Shown piece by piece: positions 29,980 through 38,193 of a stretch of DNA of 42,168 nucleotides (positions are counted from its first letter, which is position 1; each line of letters begins with the position of its first letter). This DNA is from Methylobacterium symbioticum (lineage in GTDB: Bacteria > Pseudomonadota > Alphaproteobacteria > Rhizobiales > Beijerinckiaceae). Location: assembly GCF_902141845.1 (NCBI RefSeq), contig NZ_CABFPH010000046.1, positions 1-42,168 of the forward strand, in the 5' to 3' direction. Made by a program: the position numbers and the translations under genes. The notes beneath the pieces were generated by a model that did not search any database, had not been told where the DNA came from, and saw nothing but the letters and a program-made list of their open reading frames with translations.

Positions 29980-30003
29980 CCCTCCCCCTCTGCGGGGGGA
30001 GGG
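29980..30003. terminator. C/G-rich hairpin after glgB
   Basis: CCCTCCCCC (29980-29988) pairs perfectly with GGGGGAGGG (29995-30003) around a six-base loop. It sits between glgB (plus) and the chemoreceptor gene (minus), which converge. No T-run follows, so this is either a weak bidirectional terminator or one copy of a dispersed palindromic repeat. Confidence 0.45.
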
Positions 30004-30025
30004 TGCCGCGCCTCGTCCAGCCCCG

Positions 30026-31504
30026 CTACCGCGCCAGCACCTTGGCGGCGTCGCGCGTGGTCGCGACGGCGTCCGAGACCCGCGTCACGGCCTCGCCGAT
30101 CGCGCCGATATTGCCGGTGATCGAGCCCACCGCGTCGGCGGCATGCTGCATGTTCTCGGCGAGGTCGCGCGTCACCGCGCTCTGCTCCTCGATCGCGGCG
30201 GCGGTCGCCACCACGGTCTCGCGCATCACCCCGACCGAGCCGCGGATCGAGCCCAGTGCGTCGACCACCTCCTTGGAGACGACCTGGATGCTGCTGATCT
30301 CGGCGTTGATCTGCTCGGTCGCCCGCGCCGCCTGATCGGCGAGCGCCTTCACCTCGGAGGCCACCACGGCGAAGCCGCGGCCGGCATCGCCGGCGCGGGC
30401 CGCCTCGATCGTGGCGTTGAGGGCGAGCAGGTTGATCTGGCCGGCGATGGTCTGGATCAGCCCGACGATGCCCGTCATCGCGGTCGCCGTCTCGGCGAGC
30501 CGCTTGGTCTGGCTGTCCGCCGCCTGGACGCGGTCGTAGGCCATGTCCGTCGCGCCCTGCGAGCGCATGATGCTCTGGGACATCTCGCGGACCGAGGCGG
30601 CGAGTTCCTCGGCGGCCGCGGCGACCATCTGCACGGTGCCGGAGGTCGCGTCCGCCGCTGTGGAAGCGTCGGTCGCGGCCCGGGAGGAGCGCTGCACGGC
30701 CCCTTCGATCTCCCCGAAGTTCCGGTCGATCAGGGTGCGCAGGCTCGCGAGCAGGCGGACCTGCTCGGTGATGTCGGTGGCGAACTTCACCACCTTGTAG
30801 GGCCGGCCCGCCGCGTCGAGGATCGGGTTGTAGGAGGCCTGGATCCAGATCTCGCGCCCGTCCTTGCCGATGCGGCGGAACTGCGCGGCCTGGTAGGTGC
30901 CGCCGCGCAGGCCGGCCCAGAAGGCGGCGTATTCGGGGCTCGCCGCATAGGCCGGGTCGACGAACAGGCTGTGATGACGCCCGACGATCTCCTCGCGCCG
31001 GTAGCCGACGACGGCGAGGAAGTTCTCGTTCGCGTCGAGGATGGTGCCGTCGAGGTCGAAGGCGATCACCGCCTGCGCCTTGTGGAGCGCCGCGATCTGG
31101 CCGGCCAGATCGGCATCCAGGGCCTTCTGGCGGGTGATGTCGGTGGCGAACTTCACCACCTTGTAGGGCCGGCCGGAGGCGTCGAGGATCGGGTTGTAGG
31201 CGGCCTCGATCCAGACCTCGCGCCCGTCCTTGGTGATCCGGCGGAACTGCGCCGCCGCGCCCGCGCCGGAGCGCAGCCGCTCCCAGAAGGCGCGGTAATC
31301 CGGCGATTGCCGCTGCTCGGGCGCCACGAAGATCGCGTGCGGACGCCCGACGATCTCGGGCAGGGCATAGCCCATGACGCGCAGAAAATTCTCGTTGGCC
31401 GTGAGCACGGTGCCGTCGAGATCGAACTCGATCACCGCTTGCACGCGATCGAGGGCGACGAGCTTCGCGCGCTCCTCGCGCGATTTCCTGGCTGTGAACA
31501 TCAT
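30026..31504 (-). CDS. Soluble methyl-accepting chemotaxis protein with two PAS domains
   Basis: This encodes 492 residues with no membrane segment, so it is a cytoplasmic receptor. Two PAS/PAC units lie at about 18-130 and 140-250. They are very similar: both contain a DLDGT-(V/I)-L-x-ANENFL opening and end [15 protein letters not shown] helical MCP signalling domain follows (about 285-480). Its conserved hairpin tip contains [20 protein letters not shown] and [18 protein letters not shown], the CheA/CheW contact region. The PAS units probably sense redox or a bound cofactor; heme- or flavin-specific residues cannot be assigned. It converges with glgB and diverges from ftsW over a 247-base gap. 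Nothing links it functionally to either neighbour. Confidence 0.88.
   Translation of the reverse strand: MMFTARKSREERAKLVALDRVQAVIEFDLDGTVLTANENFLRVMGYALPEIVGRPHAIFVAPEQRQSPDYRAFWERLRSGAGAAAQFRRITKDGREVWIEAAYNPILDASGRPYKVVKFATDITRQKALDADLAGQIAALHKAQAVIAFDLDGTILDANENFLAVVGYRREEIVGRHHSLFVDPAYAASPEYAAFWAGLRGGTYQAAQFRRIGKDGREIWIQASYNPILDAAGRPYKVVKFATDITEQVRLLASLRTLIDRNFGEIEGAVQRSSRAATDASTAADATSGTVQMVAAAAEELAASVREMSQSIMRSQGATDMAYDRVQAADSQTKRLAETATAMTGIVGLIQTIAGQINLLALNATIEAARAGDAGRGFAVVASEVKALADQAARATEQINAEISSIQVVSKEVVDALGSIRGSVGVMRETVVATAAAIEEQSAVTRDLAENMQHAADAVGSITGNIGAIGEAVTRVSDAVATTRDAAKVLAR
30771..31257. repeat. Internal direct repeat encoding two PAC segments
   Basis: Bases 30771-30892 and 31136-31257 are nearly identical over ~122 bases in the same orientation; both begin GATGTCGGTGGCGAACTTCA. 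They encode the C-terminal part of each PAS unit. The level of DNA identity exceeds what is needed for protein similarity, which suggests recent duplication or ongoing gene conversion. Confidence 0.75.
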
Positions 31505-31751
31505 CGTCTCGCGGGCGGCCGTGTGGCTCGGCCGGGTGCGGCGTCCGGCGGTCGCACCCTGCCGCCGGTCTCGATCGGTCGATCGATTCGACCTATGGTT
31601 GTAAAATGCAGGTTAACATTCGATTGAGGCCGACAGCGCTCCGCCCGCCCGGCGGGACTGCATCCATCAAGGATGCGTTTACCAATCCGGCACAGGATCG
31701 CGGCCGGCGCGCAGGATTCCCGCCGCACGCCCCGGAGACGCGTCCCCAGCC
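31505..31751. promoter_or_regulatory. Divergent promoter region between chemoreceptor gene and ftsW
   Basis: This 247-base gap must carry promoters for both the minus-strand chemoreceptor gene and the plus-strand ftsW unit. An A+T-richer island at about 31590-31620 (GGTTGTAAAATGCAGGTTAA) is the most promoter-like part. I could not assign -35/-10 boxes with confidence. No small gene is seen. Confidence 0.4.
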
Positions 31752-32918
31752 ATGATGTCCCGCGCGGAACGCACGCCCCTGACGGATTGGTGGTGGACCG
31801 TCGATCGCAGCCTGCTGGCGGCCCTGGGCTGCCTGATGGTGGCCGGCCTCGTCTTCCTGATGGGCGGCGGCCCGCCGGTGGCCGAGCGCATCGGCCTGCC
31901 GACCTTCTACTTCCTCAACCGTCAGGCGATCTATCTCGTCCCGACGATCCTGCTGATCTGCGCCGTCTCCTTCCTGTCGCTGCGCGGCGTGCGCCGGCTC
32001 GCGCTCATCACCTGGGCCGTGGGCGTCGTCCTCTGCGTCGTCGCGGCCAAGTTCGGCCCCGAGATCAAGGGCGCGCATCGCTGGATCCAGTTCGGCTCGC
32101 TCGGCCTGCAGCCCTCGGAATTCGTGAAGCCGTCCTTCGTGGTGGTGGCGGCCTGGGCCTTCTCGGAGGGCGCGCAGCGCCGCGACATGCCCGGCGGCAT
32201 CCTGGGGATGCTGCTCCTGCCCGTGACCATCGTGCCGCTGCTCCTGCAGCCCGATTTCGGGCAGACGATGCTGATCACGCTGGTGTGGTGCGCCTTGTTC
32301 TTCGTCGCCGGCCTGCACCTGATCTGGGTGGGCGCGCTCGGCCTCATCGGCATGGCCGGGGTGTTCGCCGCCTACACCTTCTTCCACCACGTGCGGGAGC
32401 GCATCGAGCGCTTCCTCGACAAGGATTCGGGTGACAGCTTCCAAGTGTTCTGGTCGCAGGAATCCTTCCGGTCCGGCAGCTGGTTCGGGACGGGTCCGGG
32501 GGAGGGGGTGGCCAAGCGCCACCTCCCCGATGCACATACCGACTTCATCTTCTCCGTCACCGGCGAGGAATTCGGCGTGCTGGTCTGCCTCGGCCTCGTG
32601 GCCCTCTTCGCCTATATCGTGCTGCGCTGCCTGAAGCAGGCGCGCCGGACCGACGACACCTTCTCGCGGCTCGCGATCACCGGGCTCACCACGCTGTTCG
32701 GCCTGCAGGCCTGCATCAACATGGCGGTGAACACCCAGCTCATGCCGGCCAAAGGCATGACGCTGCCCTTCGTCTCCTATGGCGGCTCCTCGCTGATCTC
32801 GTTGGCGCTCGGCATGGGCTTCCTCGTGGCGCTCACCCGCAAGCGCCCGCGCAGCACGCTTCTCAGCCAGAAGCCGCCCGGCACCGCGCCGGCCACCGTC
32901 GCCGGGGTGATGCGGTGA
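31752..32918 (+). CDS. ftsW: Lipid II polymerase / cell division protein FtsW
   Basis: This 388-residue SEDS-family membrane protein polymerises septal glycan strands from lipid II together with FtsI. About ten hydrophobic segments are visible. Diagnostic features are GAHRWIQFGSLGLQPSEFVK, LLQPDFGQTMLI, TDFIFSVTGEEFG and the C-terminal FVSYGGSSL. The conserved aspartate in QPDFGQ is the SEDS catalytic or essential acid. Two adjacent ATGs (31752, 31755) are possible starts. Its stop overlaps the murG start (GTGA). The usual upstream partner murD is absent; instead a chemoreceptor lies divergently upstream, so ftsW must have its own promoter in 31505-31751. Confidence 0.93.
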   Translation: MMSRAERTPLTDWWWTVDRSLLAALGCLMVAGLVFLMGGGPPVAERIGLPTFYFLNRQAIYLVPTILLICAVSFLSLRGVRRLALITWAVGVVLCVVAAKFGPEIKGAHRWIQFGSLGLQPSEFVKPSFVVVAAWAFSEGAQRRDMPGGILGMLLLPVTIVPLLLQPDFGQTMLITLVWCALFFVAGLHLIWVGALGLIGMAGVFAAYTFFHHVRERIERFLDKDSGDSFQVFWSQESFRSGSWFGTGPGEGVAKRHLPDAHTDFIFSVTGEEFGVLVCLGLVALFAYIVLRCLKQARRTDDTFSRLAITGLTTLFGLQACINMAVNTQLMPAKGMTLPFVSYGGSSLISLALGMGFLVALTRKRPRSTLLSQKPPGTAPATVAGVMR

Positions 32919-34024
32919 CGGTCTTCACCCCCACGATCCTGCTCTGCGCAGGGGGCACCGGCGGCCACCTCTTCCCCGCCGAGAGCCTCGCCCACGCGCT
33001 GCGCGCCCGCGGCATCCGAGTGGCGCTCGCCACCGATGCCCGGGTCGACGCGCTGAAGGGCGAGTTCCCGGCCTCGGAGATCGTGACCATCCCCTCGGCG
33101 ACGCCGTCGGGGCGCAACCTCGTCAAGCGGGCGCGGGCCGTGCTGACCCTGGGCCGCGGCTTCGGCGTCGCCGCCCGGGAGGTCAAGCGCATCAACCCGG
33201 CGGCGGTGGTCGGCTTCGGCGGCTATCCGACCGTGCCGCCCGTGCTGGCCGCGCAACTCCTGCGCGTGCCCACCGTGCTGCACGAGCAGAACGCGGTGAT
33301 GGGCCGGGCCAACGCCTTCCTGGCCCGGGGCGCCCGCACCATCGCCACCGGCTTCGCGGAGGTGCGCGGCGTCCCGGCCAAGGCCACCGCGCCGCGCATC
33401 CACACCGGCAACCCCTTGCGCCCCGCCGTGATCGAGGCGGCGCGGACGCCGTATCCGGCGCTGGCCCCGGACGGCACGCTGCGCCTCCTCGTCTTCGGCG
33501 GCAGCCAGGGTGCGCGGGTGATGGGCGAGGTGGTGCCGAAGGCGCTGGCGCAGCTGCCAGCGGACCTGCGCGCGCGCCTTCACCTCGTCCAGCAGGTCCG
33601 GCCGGAGGACCTCACCGCCGTCCAGAACGACTATCTCGCCATGGGCCTCGCCGGCCTCGAGGCCGCGCCCTTCTTCAAGGACCTGCCCGGCCGCATGGCC
33701 GCGAGCCACCTCGTGGTCTCGCGCTCGGGCGCCTCGACGGTCTCGGAGCTCGCCGCGATCGGTCGGCCCGCGATCCTGGTGCCGCTGCCGGGCGCCCTCG
33801 ATCAGGACCAGGCGGCCAACGCCGCGACGCTCGCGGCCATCGGCGCGGCCCTGAGCCTGCCGCAGACCGCCTTCACCCCGGACCGCCTCACGGCGGAGCT
33901 GGTCGATGCATTCGAAAATCCCGAAAAATTGACCCGCGCGGCGGAGGCGGCCAAAAGCGCCGGGATCCACGACGCCGCCGAGCGGCTCGCCACCGTGGTC
34001 GCCGAGACGGCCGCGCGCACCTGA
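32915..34024 (+). CDS. murG: UDP-GlcNAc:undecaprenyl-PP-MurNAc-pentapeptide GlcNAc transferase
   Basis: This 369-residue GT28 enzyme makes lipid II from lipid I at the inner face of the membrane. The N-terminal glycine loop AGGTGGHLFPAESLAHAL (residues 12 onward) binds the membrane-side substrate. VVGFGGYPTVPPVLAA and LHEQNAVMGRAN are family motifs. LLVFGGSQGARVM begins the C-terminal UDP-GlcNAc domain, and VVSRSGASTVSELAAIGRPA is the donor-binding signature. The GTG start at 32915 overlaps the ftsW stop by four bases, so it is translationally coupled. murC follows after 62 bases. Confidence 0.95.
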   Translation: MTVFTPTILLCAGGTGGHLFPAESLAHALRARGIRVALATDARVDALKGEFPASEIVTIPSATPSGRNLVKRARAVLTLGRGFGVAAREVKRINPAAVVGFGGYPTVPPVLAAQLLRVPTVLHEQNAVMGRANAFLARGARTIATGFAEVRGVPAKATAPRIHTGNPLRPAVIEAARTPYPALAPDGTLRLLVFGGSQGARVMGEVVPKALAQLPADLRARLHLVQQVRPEDLTAVQNDYLAMGLAGLEAAPFFKDLPGRMAASHLVVSRSGASTVSELAAIGRPAILVPLPGALDQDQAANAATLAAIGAALSLPQTAFTPDRLTAELVDAFENPEKLTRAAEAAKSAGIHDAAERLATVVAETAART

Positions 34025-34086
34025 TTCTCACCTGATTCTTCAGGGATACCGCTCTCTGCGGATCCTGCGACACGACGGTTCGACCC

Positions 34087-35493
34087 ATGAAGCTGCCCGA
34101 CAAGCTCGGCCCCATCCACTTCATCGGCATCGGCGGCATCGGCATGTCCGGCATCGCCGAGGTCATGCACAATCTCGGCTACACGGTGCAGGGCTCGGAC
34201 GCCTCCGACAACGCCAATGTGCGCCGCCTGGCGGACAAGGGCATGCGCACCTTCGTCGGCCACGACGCCGCGAACGTGGAGGAGGCGGCCCTCGTCGTGG
34301 TCTCGACCGCGATCCGCCGCGACAACCCGGAGCTGAAGGCCGCCCGCGAGCGCCGTCTCCCGGTGGTGCGCCGCGCCGAGATGCTGGCCGAGCTGATGCG
34401 CTTCAAGTCCTGCGTCGCCATCGCCGGCACGCATGGCAAGACCACGACGACCTCCCTCGTGGCGACGCTGCTCGATGCCGGCAATCTCGATCCCACGGTC
34501 ATCAACGGCGGCATCATCAACGCCTACGGCACCAATGCCCGCATGGGCGAGGGCGAATGGATGGTGGTGGAGGCCGACGAATCCGACGGCACCTTCCTGA
34601 AGCTGCCGGCGGATGTGGCCATCGTCACCAACATCGACCCTGAGCATCTCGACCATTTCGGCTCGTTCGACGCGGTCAAGGATGCCTTCCGGCGCTTCAT
34701 CGACAACATCCCGTTCTACGGCTTCGCGGTGATGTGCATCGACCATCCCGTGGTGCAGGACCTCGTCGGCCATATCGAGGACCGGCGCATCATCACCTAC
34801 GGCGAGAACCCGCAGGCGGACGTGCGCCTGATCGACGTCGACCTGCGCGGCGGCCAGAGCCGCTTCCGCGTGATGATCCGCGATCGGCGACCGGGCTACC
34901 GGATGGAGATGGAGGATCTCGTCCTGCCGATGCCGGGCAAGCACAACGCGCTCAACGCGACCGCGGCGCTCGCCGTGGCGCATGAGCTCGGCGTGAAACC
35001 GGAGGCGATCCGGCAGGCGCTGGCCGGCTTCGGCGGCGTCAAGCGCCGCTTCACCCGCACCGGCGAGTGGAATGGCGCCGCGATCTTCGACGATTACGGG
35101 CACCATCCGGTGGAGATCAAGGCGGTGCTGAAGGCCGCCCGCGCCTCGACCGAGCACGGGGTCATCGCCGTCGTCCAGCCGCACCGCTACAGCCGCCTGC
35201 AATCGCTGTTCGACGATTTCTGCACCTGTTTCAACGACGCCGATACCGTGATCGTCGCCCCCGTCTACGCGGCGGGCGAGCAGCCGATCGAGGGCATCGA
35301 CCGTGACAGCCTGGTCGCGGGTCTCCGCTCCCGCGGGCACCGCGACGCGCAGGCGCTGGAGCGGCCCGAGGATCTGCCGCGGATCGTCGCGGGGCTGGCC
35401 AAGCCCGGCGACTATGTCGTCTGCCTCGGCGCCGGCAACATCACCCAATGGGCCTACGCGCTGCCGGGCGACCTCGCCGCGCTGAAGGGGTGA
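34087..35493 (+). CDS. murC: UDP-N-acetylmuramate--L-alanine ligase
   Basis: This 468-residue cytoplasmic ligase adds L-alanine to UDP-MurNAc using ATP. The N-terminal Rossmann motif [16 protein letters not shown] binds the UDP-sugar. [12 protein letters not shown] (G114-T119 with Lys-118) is the ATP P-loop. [12 protein letters not shown] and [14 protein letters not shown] are metal- and substrate-binding motifs. [19 protein letters not shown] is the C-terminal Mur ligase signature. The ribosome site before the ATG at 34087 is weak. Instead of running straight into murB, it is followed 16 bases later by the convergent toxin-antitoxin pair. Confidence 0.95.
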   Translation: MKLPDKLGPIHFIGIGGIGMSGIAEVMHNLGYTVQGSDASDNANVRRLADKGMRTFVGHDAANVEEAALVVVSTAIRRDNPELKAARERRLPVVRRAEMLAELMRFKSCVAIAGTHGKTTTTSLVATLLDAGNLDPTVINGGIINAYGTNARMGEGEWMVVEADESDGTFLKLPADVAIVTNIDPEHLDHFGSFDAVKDAFRRFIDNIPFYGFAVMCIDHPVVQDLVGHIEDRRIITYGENPQADVRLIDVDLRGGQSRFRVMIRDRRPGYRMEMEDLVLPMPGKHNALNATAALAVAHELGVKPEAIRQALAGFGGVKRRFTRTGEWNGAAIFDDYGHHPVEIKAVLKAARASTEHGVIAVVQPHRYSRLQSLFDDFCTCFNDADTVIVAPVYAAGEQPIEGIDRDSLVAGLRSRGHRDAQALERPEDLPRIVAGLAKPGDYVVCLGAGNITQWAYALPGDLAALKG

Positions 35494-35509
35494 GGCGCGT
35501 GCCTGCCGC

Positions 35510-35893
35510 TCATGCCGCTTCCGGCCGAATGTCCTCGACGTCCACGTCGAGGGCCCCGGCGAGCCGTTCGTAGAGCGCCGGCTCTGCCGTGGCCTCGTTC
35601 CGCTCAAGCGTCGCGATGCGCGCCTCGGGAACCCCGCCCGCCTTCGCGAGGGCCGCAACCGTGAGGCCGCGGCGCTCCCGCCAGAAGGCGAGGGGGCTCG
35701 GCGCGGCGCGCAGGGCGTCGAGATCCGCCTCGCTCAGGAGTTCGTCGGCGCCGGCCTCAAGCCGGGCCGCCGACTCGTCCACGAGCTTTGCGTCGAGGGC
35801 ATCCTCAGCCAGTTCGCGCAGGCGCTCGAACTCGGCCTCGGGCAGAATCACGATGGCCTCGCCCGAGGGCGTCCGTGTTCGCACGATCGTCAC
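35510..35893 (-). CDS. Antitoxin: HTH protein with Phd/RelB-like N-terminal part
   Basis: This encodes about 127 residues. The GTG at 35893 is chosen because AGGAG lies seven bases upstream; a longer frame would run into the toxin gene. The N-terminal part (IVRTRTPSGEAIVILPEAEF, ERLRELAEDA) resembles short Phd/YefM/RelB-type antitoxin segments. The C-terminal part has an XRE-type helix-turn-helix, FWRERRGLTVAALAKAGGVP followed by EARIATLERNEATAEPALYE. It should bind and neutralise the upstream-encoded toxin and repress the pair. The gene begins 11 bases after the toxin stop, the toxin-first order of higBA systems. Confidence 0.75.
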   Translation of the reverse strand: MTIVRTRTPSGEAIVILPEAEFERLRELAEDALDAKLVDESAARLEAGADELLSEADLDALRAAPSPLAFWRERRGLTVAALAKAGGVPEARIATLERNEATAEPALYERLAGALDVDVEDIRPEAA

Positions 35894-35903
35894 GGTCACG
35901 CTC

Positions 35904-36161
35904 CTATCCGTAGATCGAGCCGCGCGGGCCGACGGCATGGACAATGATCCGATCCGCCTCGATCGTGAAGACCGCGCGCCAGTCTCCGATCCGCAGGCGG
36001 CAGCGTTCTCCCTCGCCTTTCAGCGTCTTGACGTTGTTGGCGAGGCTCGCCGGGTCCGACGCGTACTGCCGCAGCTTCCTGCGGATCAGATCCTCCGTAT
36101 CGCGGGGCATCCGGCTCAAGGTCCGCGCGGCCGCGCGCGTGAAGACAAGGTCCTTGCCCAT
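35904..36161 (-). CDS. RelE/ParE/HigB-like toxin
   Basis: This 85-residue protein has the RelE/ParE superfamily fold pattern. It begins [17 protein letters not shown], then has an amphipathic helix pair ([16 protein letters not shown]). The characteristic strand block is [38 protein letters not shown]. The R-L-R-I-G-D-W-R motif is common in ribosome-dependent RNase toxins of the RelE type, with conserved basic residues for RNA contact. GAGGGG lies eight bases before the ATG. It is followed at once by the HTH antitoxin gene. The gene reads antisense to the surrounding cell-wall genes. Whether it cleaves mRNA or targets gyrase cannot be told from sequence alone. Confidence 0.78.
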   Translation of the reverse strand: MGKDLVFTRAAARTLSRMPRDTEDLIRRKLRQYASDPASLANNVKTLKGEGERCRLRIGDWRAVFTIEADRIIVHAVGPRGSIYG

Positions 36162-36202
36162 GCCGCGTTCCCCTCACGCAAGCCGGTCCGGCCAGTGCGA
36201 AG

Positions 36203-36247
36203 CTTAGAGCCGCTCCCGATCGCGTTGCAATCGGGAGCGGCTCTAAG
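36203..36247. repeat. Perfect 18-base inverted repeat (hairpin) upstream of murB
   Basis: CTTAGAGCCGCTCCCGAT (36203-36220) and ATCGGGAGCGGCTCTAAG (36230-36247) are exact reverse complements around a nine-base loop. On the plus strand a T-rich stretch (TCTTTGTCTT) follows, so it could act as an intrinsic terminator in that direction. Its location between the toxin start and murB suggests insulation or a dispersed palindromic element. Confidence 0.75.
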
Positions 36248-36310
36248 TCTTTGTCTTGGCGTGCTCTCTCACGCAGACCCGGCATCCAATTCGGCGGACA
36301 GCGCTCTCGC

Positions 36311-37234
36311 ATGACCAACACGCTCCACGATTCCATCCGCGCCGCGGCGCCGGCCTTGCGCGGGCGCCTGCTCGCGAACCAGCCGCTCGCCGACCTCACC
36401 TGGTTCCGCGTCGGCGGGCCGGCCGAGGTGCTGTTCACACCGGCCGACGAGGAGGATCTGGGCGCCCTTCTGGCGGCGCTGGATCCAGCCGTGCCGGTCA
36501 CCGTGATCGGTCTCGGCTCCAACCTGATCGTGCGCGACGGCGGCGTGCCGGGGGTGGTGATCCGTCTCGGCGGCCGAGCCTTCGGGAGCATCGCCGTGGA
36601 CGGCGACACGCTCCGGGTCGGCACCGCCGTGCCCGACATGCGCCTCGCCAAGGCTGCGGCCGAGGCCGGGCTCGACGGACTCGCCTTCTTCCGCGGCATC
36701 CCGGGATCGATCGGCGGGGCGCTGCGCATGAATGCGGGCGCCCATGGCGGCGAGACCACCGACGTGCTGGTCGAGGCCCGCGGGATCGACCGGCGCGGGC
36801 AGGTCCGGACCTTCAGCCACGCCGAGATGGGCTTCACCTACCGGCACAGCGCGGCGCCCGAGGACGTCATCTTCACGAGCGCGCTGTTCCGCGGCCGTCC
36901 GGGCGAGCGCGCCGCGATCGAGGCCGAGATGGAGCGCGTCACCGCGGCCCGCGAGGCAGCCCAGCCGATCCGCGAGCGCACGGGCGGCTCCACCTTCAAG
37001 AACCCCGAAGGCGGCAAGGCCTGGCAGCTCATCGACGCGGCCGGCTGCCGAGGCCTCACCCTCGGGGGCGCCCAGGTCTCGCCCATGCACTGCAACTTCC
37101 TGATCAACCGGGCCGACGCCACCGCCGCCGACATCGAGGCTCTCGGCGAGGAGGTGCGCCGCCGCGTGCGCGAGACCTCCGGAACCGCGCTGCACTGGGA
37201 GATCCGGCGCATCGGCGTGGCCGCGGCAGCGTGA
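36311..37234 (+). CDS. murB: UDP-N-acetylenolpyruvoylglucosamine reductase
   Basis: This 307-residue FAD-dependent reductase makes UDP-MurNAc. The FAD domain shows [31 protein letters not shown] and [40 protein letters not shown] holds the catalytic serine of the GGSTFKNP motif. [19 protein letters not shown] and the C-terminal LHWEIRRIG complete the type I/II layout. The ATG at 36311 gives the family length; the 20-residue extension upstream overlaps the inverted repeat region and is unlikely to be translated. It is separated from murC by the toxin-antitoxin insertion and so probably needs a local promoter. Confidence 0.93.
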   Translation: MTNTLHDSIRAAAPALRGRLLANQPLADLTWFRVGGPAEVLFTPADEEDLGALLAALDPAVPVTVIGLGSNLIVRDGGVPGVVIRLGGRAFGSIAVDGDTLRVGTAVPDMRLAKAAAEAGLDGLAFFRGIPGSIGGALRMNAGAHGGETTDVLVEARGIDRRGQVRTFSHAEMGFTYRHSAAPEDVIFTSALFRGRPGERAAIEAEMERVTAAREAAQPIRERTGGSTFKNPEGGKAWQLIDAAGCRGLTLGGAQVSPMHCNFLINRADATAADIEALGEEVRRRVRETSGTALHWEIRRIGVAAAA

Positions 37235-37269
37235 ATCCCGCCCGAACTTTCGACGACCGGAGACCATCC

Positions 37270-38193
37270 ATGCCCAAGCACGTCGCCGTCCTGATGGGGG
37301 GCACCTCCAGCGAGCGCGTGGTCTCGCTCAGCTCCGGCAATGCCTGCGCCGCCGCGCTCGAGAGCGTCGGCTACCGCGTCACCCGCGTCGATGTCGGCGC
37401 GGATATCGCCGCCGTGCTCGCCGATCTGCGCCCGGACGTGGCCTTCAACGCCCTGCACGGGCCGGCCGGCGAGGACGGCACCATCCAGGGCCTCCTGGAG
37501 ATCCTGACGATCCCCTACACCCATTCCGGCGTGCTCGCCTCGGCGCTGGCCATGCACAAGGAGCGGGCCAAGGTGGTGATGAGGGCGGCCGGCGTCGCCG
37601 TGCCGGAGGGCCGCGTCGTTAACCGTGACGTGGCCGCGAAGTCACACGTCCTGCCCCCGCCCTACGTGGTCAAGCCGGTCTCGGAAGGCTCGTCCGTGGG
37701 GGTCATCATCGTGCGCGACGGGCGCTCGCACCCGCCCCAGATCCTGGCCTCGGACGAATGGACCTACGGCGAGGAAGTCCTTGTGGAGACTTACATTGCC
37801 GGCCGCGAGCTGACCTGCGCGGTGATGGGCGACACAGCCCTCGGCGTCATCGAGATCAAGCCGGCCTCGGGCGAGTGGTACGACTTCGAGGCGAAGTACG
37901 CCGAGGGGGGGTCGATCCACGTGCTGCCGGCCGACCTTAAACCAAATGTTTACCAGCGTGTCCAAGAGTTGGCGTTAACGGCGCATCAAGCACTGGGCTG
38001 CCGGGGCGTCAGCCGTGCGGACCTCCGCTACGACGATACACCGGGTGGAACCGGTGCCCTCGTCGTGCTCGAGGTCAACACGCAACCCGGTATGACCCAG
38101 ACGAGCCTTGTGCCGGAGATGGCGGCCCATGCGGGCTACGGATTCGGTGAGCTCGTCCGATGGATGGTGGAGGACGCTTCTCTGGGCCGCTGA
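37270..38193 (+). CDS. ddl: D-alanine--D-alanine ligase
   Basis: This 307-residue ATP-grasp ligase joins two D-alanines for the cell-wall precursor. It begins KHVAVLMGGTSSERVVSLSS, the DdlB-type opening. It continues with FNALHGPAGEDGTIQGLLE, the substrate segment PYTHSGVLASALAMHKERAK, VVKPVSEGSSVGV (ATP lysine) and RELTCAVMG. The C-terminal metal/ATP motif is VLEVNTQPGMTQTSLVPEMA. The ATG at 37270 has GGAGA seven bases before it; longer frames are shadow-like. It lies 35 bases after murB and overlaps ftsQ by 34 bases. Confidence 0.95.
   Translation: MPKHVAVLMGGTSSERVVSLSSGNACAAALESVGYRVTRVDVGADIAAVLADLRPDVAFNALHGPAGEDGTIQGLLEILTIPYTHSGVLASALAMHKERAKVVMRAAGVAVPEGRVVNRDVAAKSHVLPPPYVVKPVSEGSSVGVIIVRDGRSHPPQILASDEWTYGEEVLVETYIAGRELTCAVMGDTALGVIEIKPASGEWYDFEAKYAEGGSIHVLPADLKPNVYQRVQELALTAHQALGCRGVSRADLRYDDTPGGTGALVVLEVNTQPGMTQTSLVPEMAAHAGYGFGELVRWMVEDASLGR

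Noticed and set aside
36256..37269. Long plus-strand frame read as an extension of ddl
   Set aside because: It overlaps murB in another frame and is arginine-rich. The ddl start at 37270 has a ribosome site and the conserved family N-terminus.
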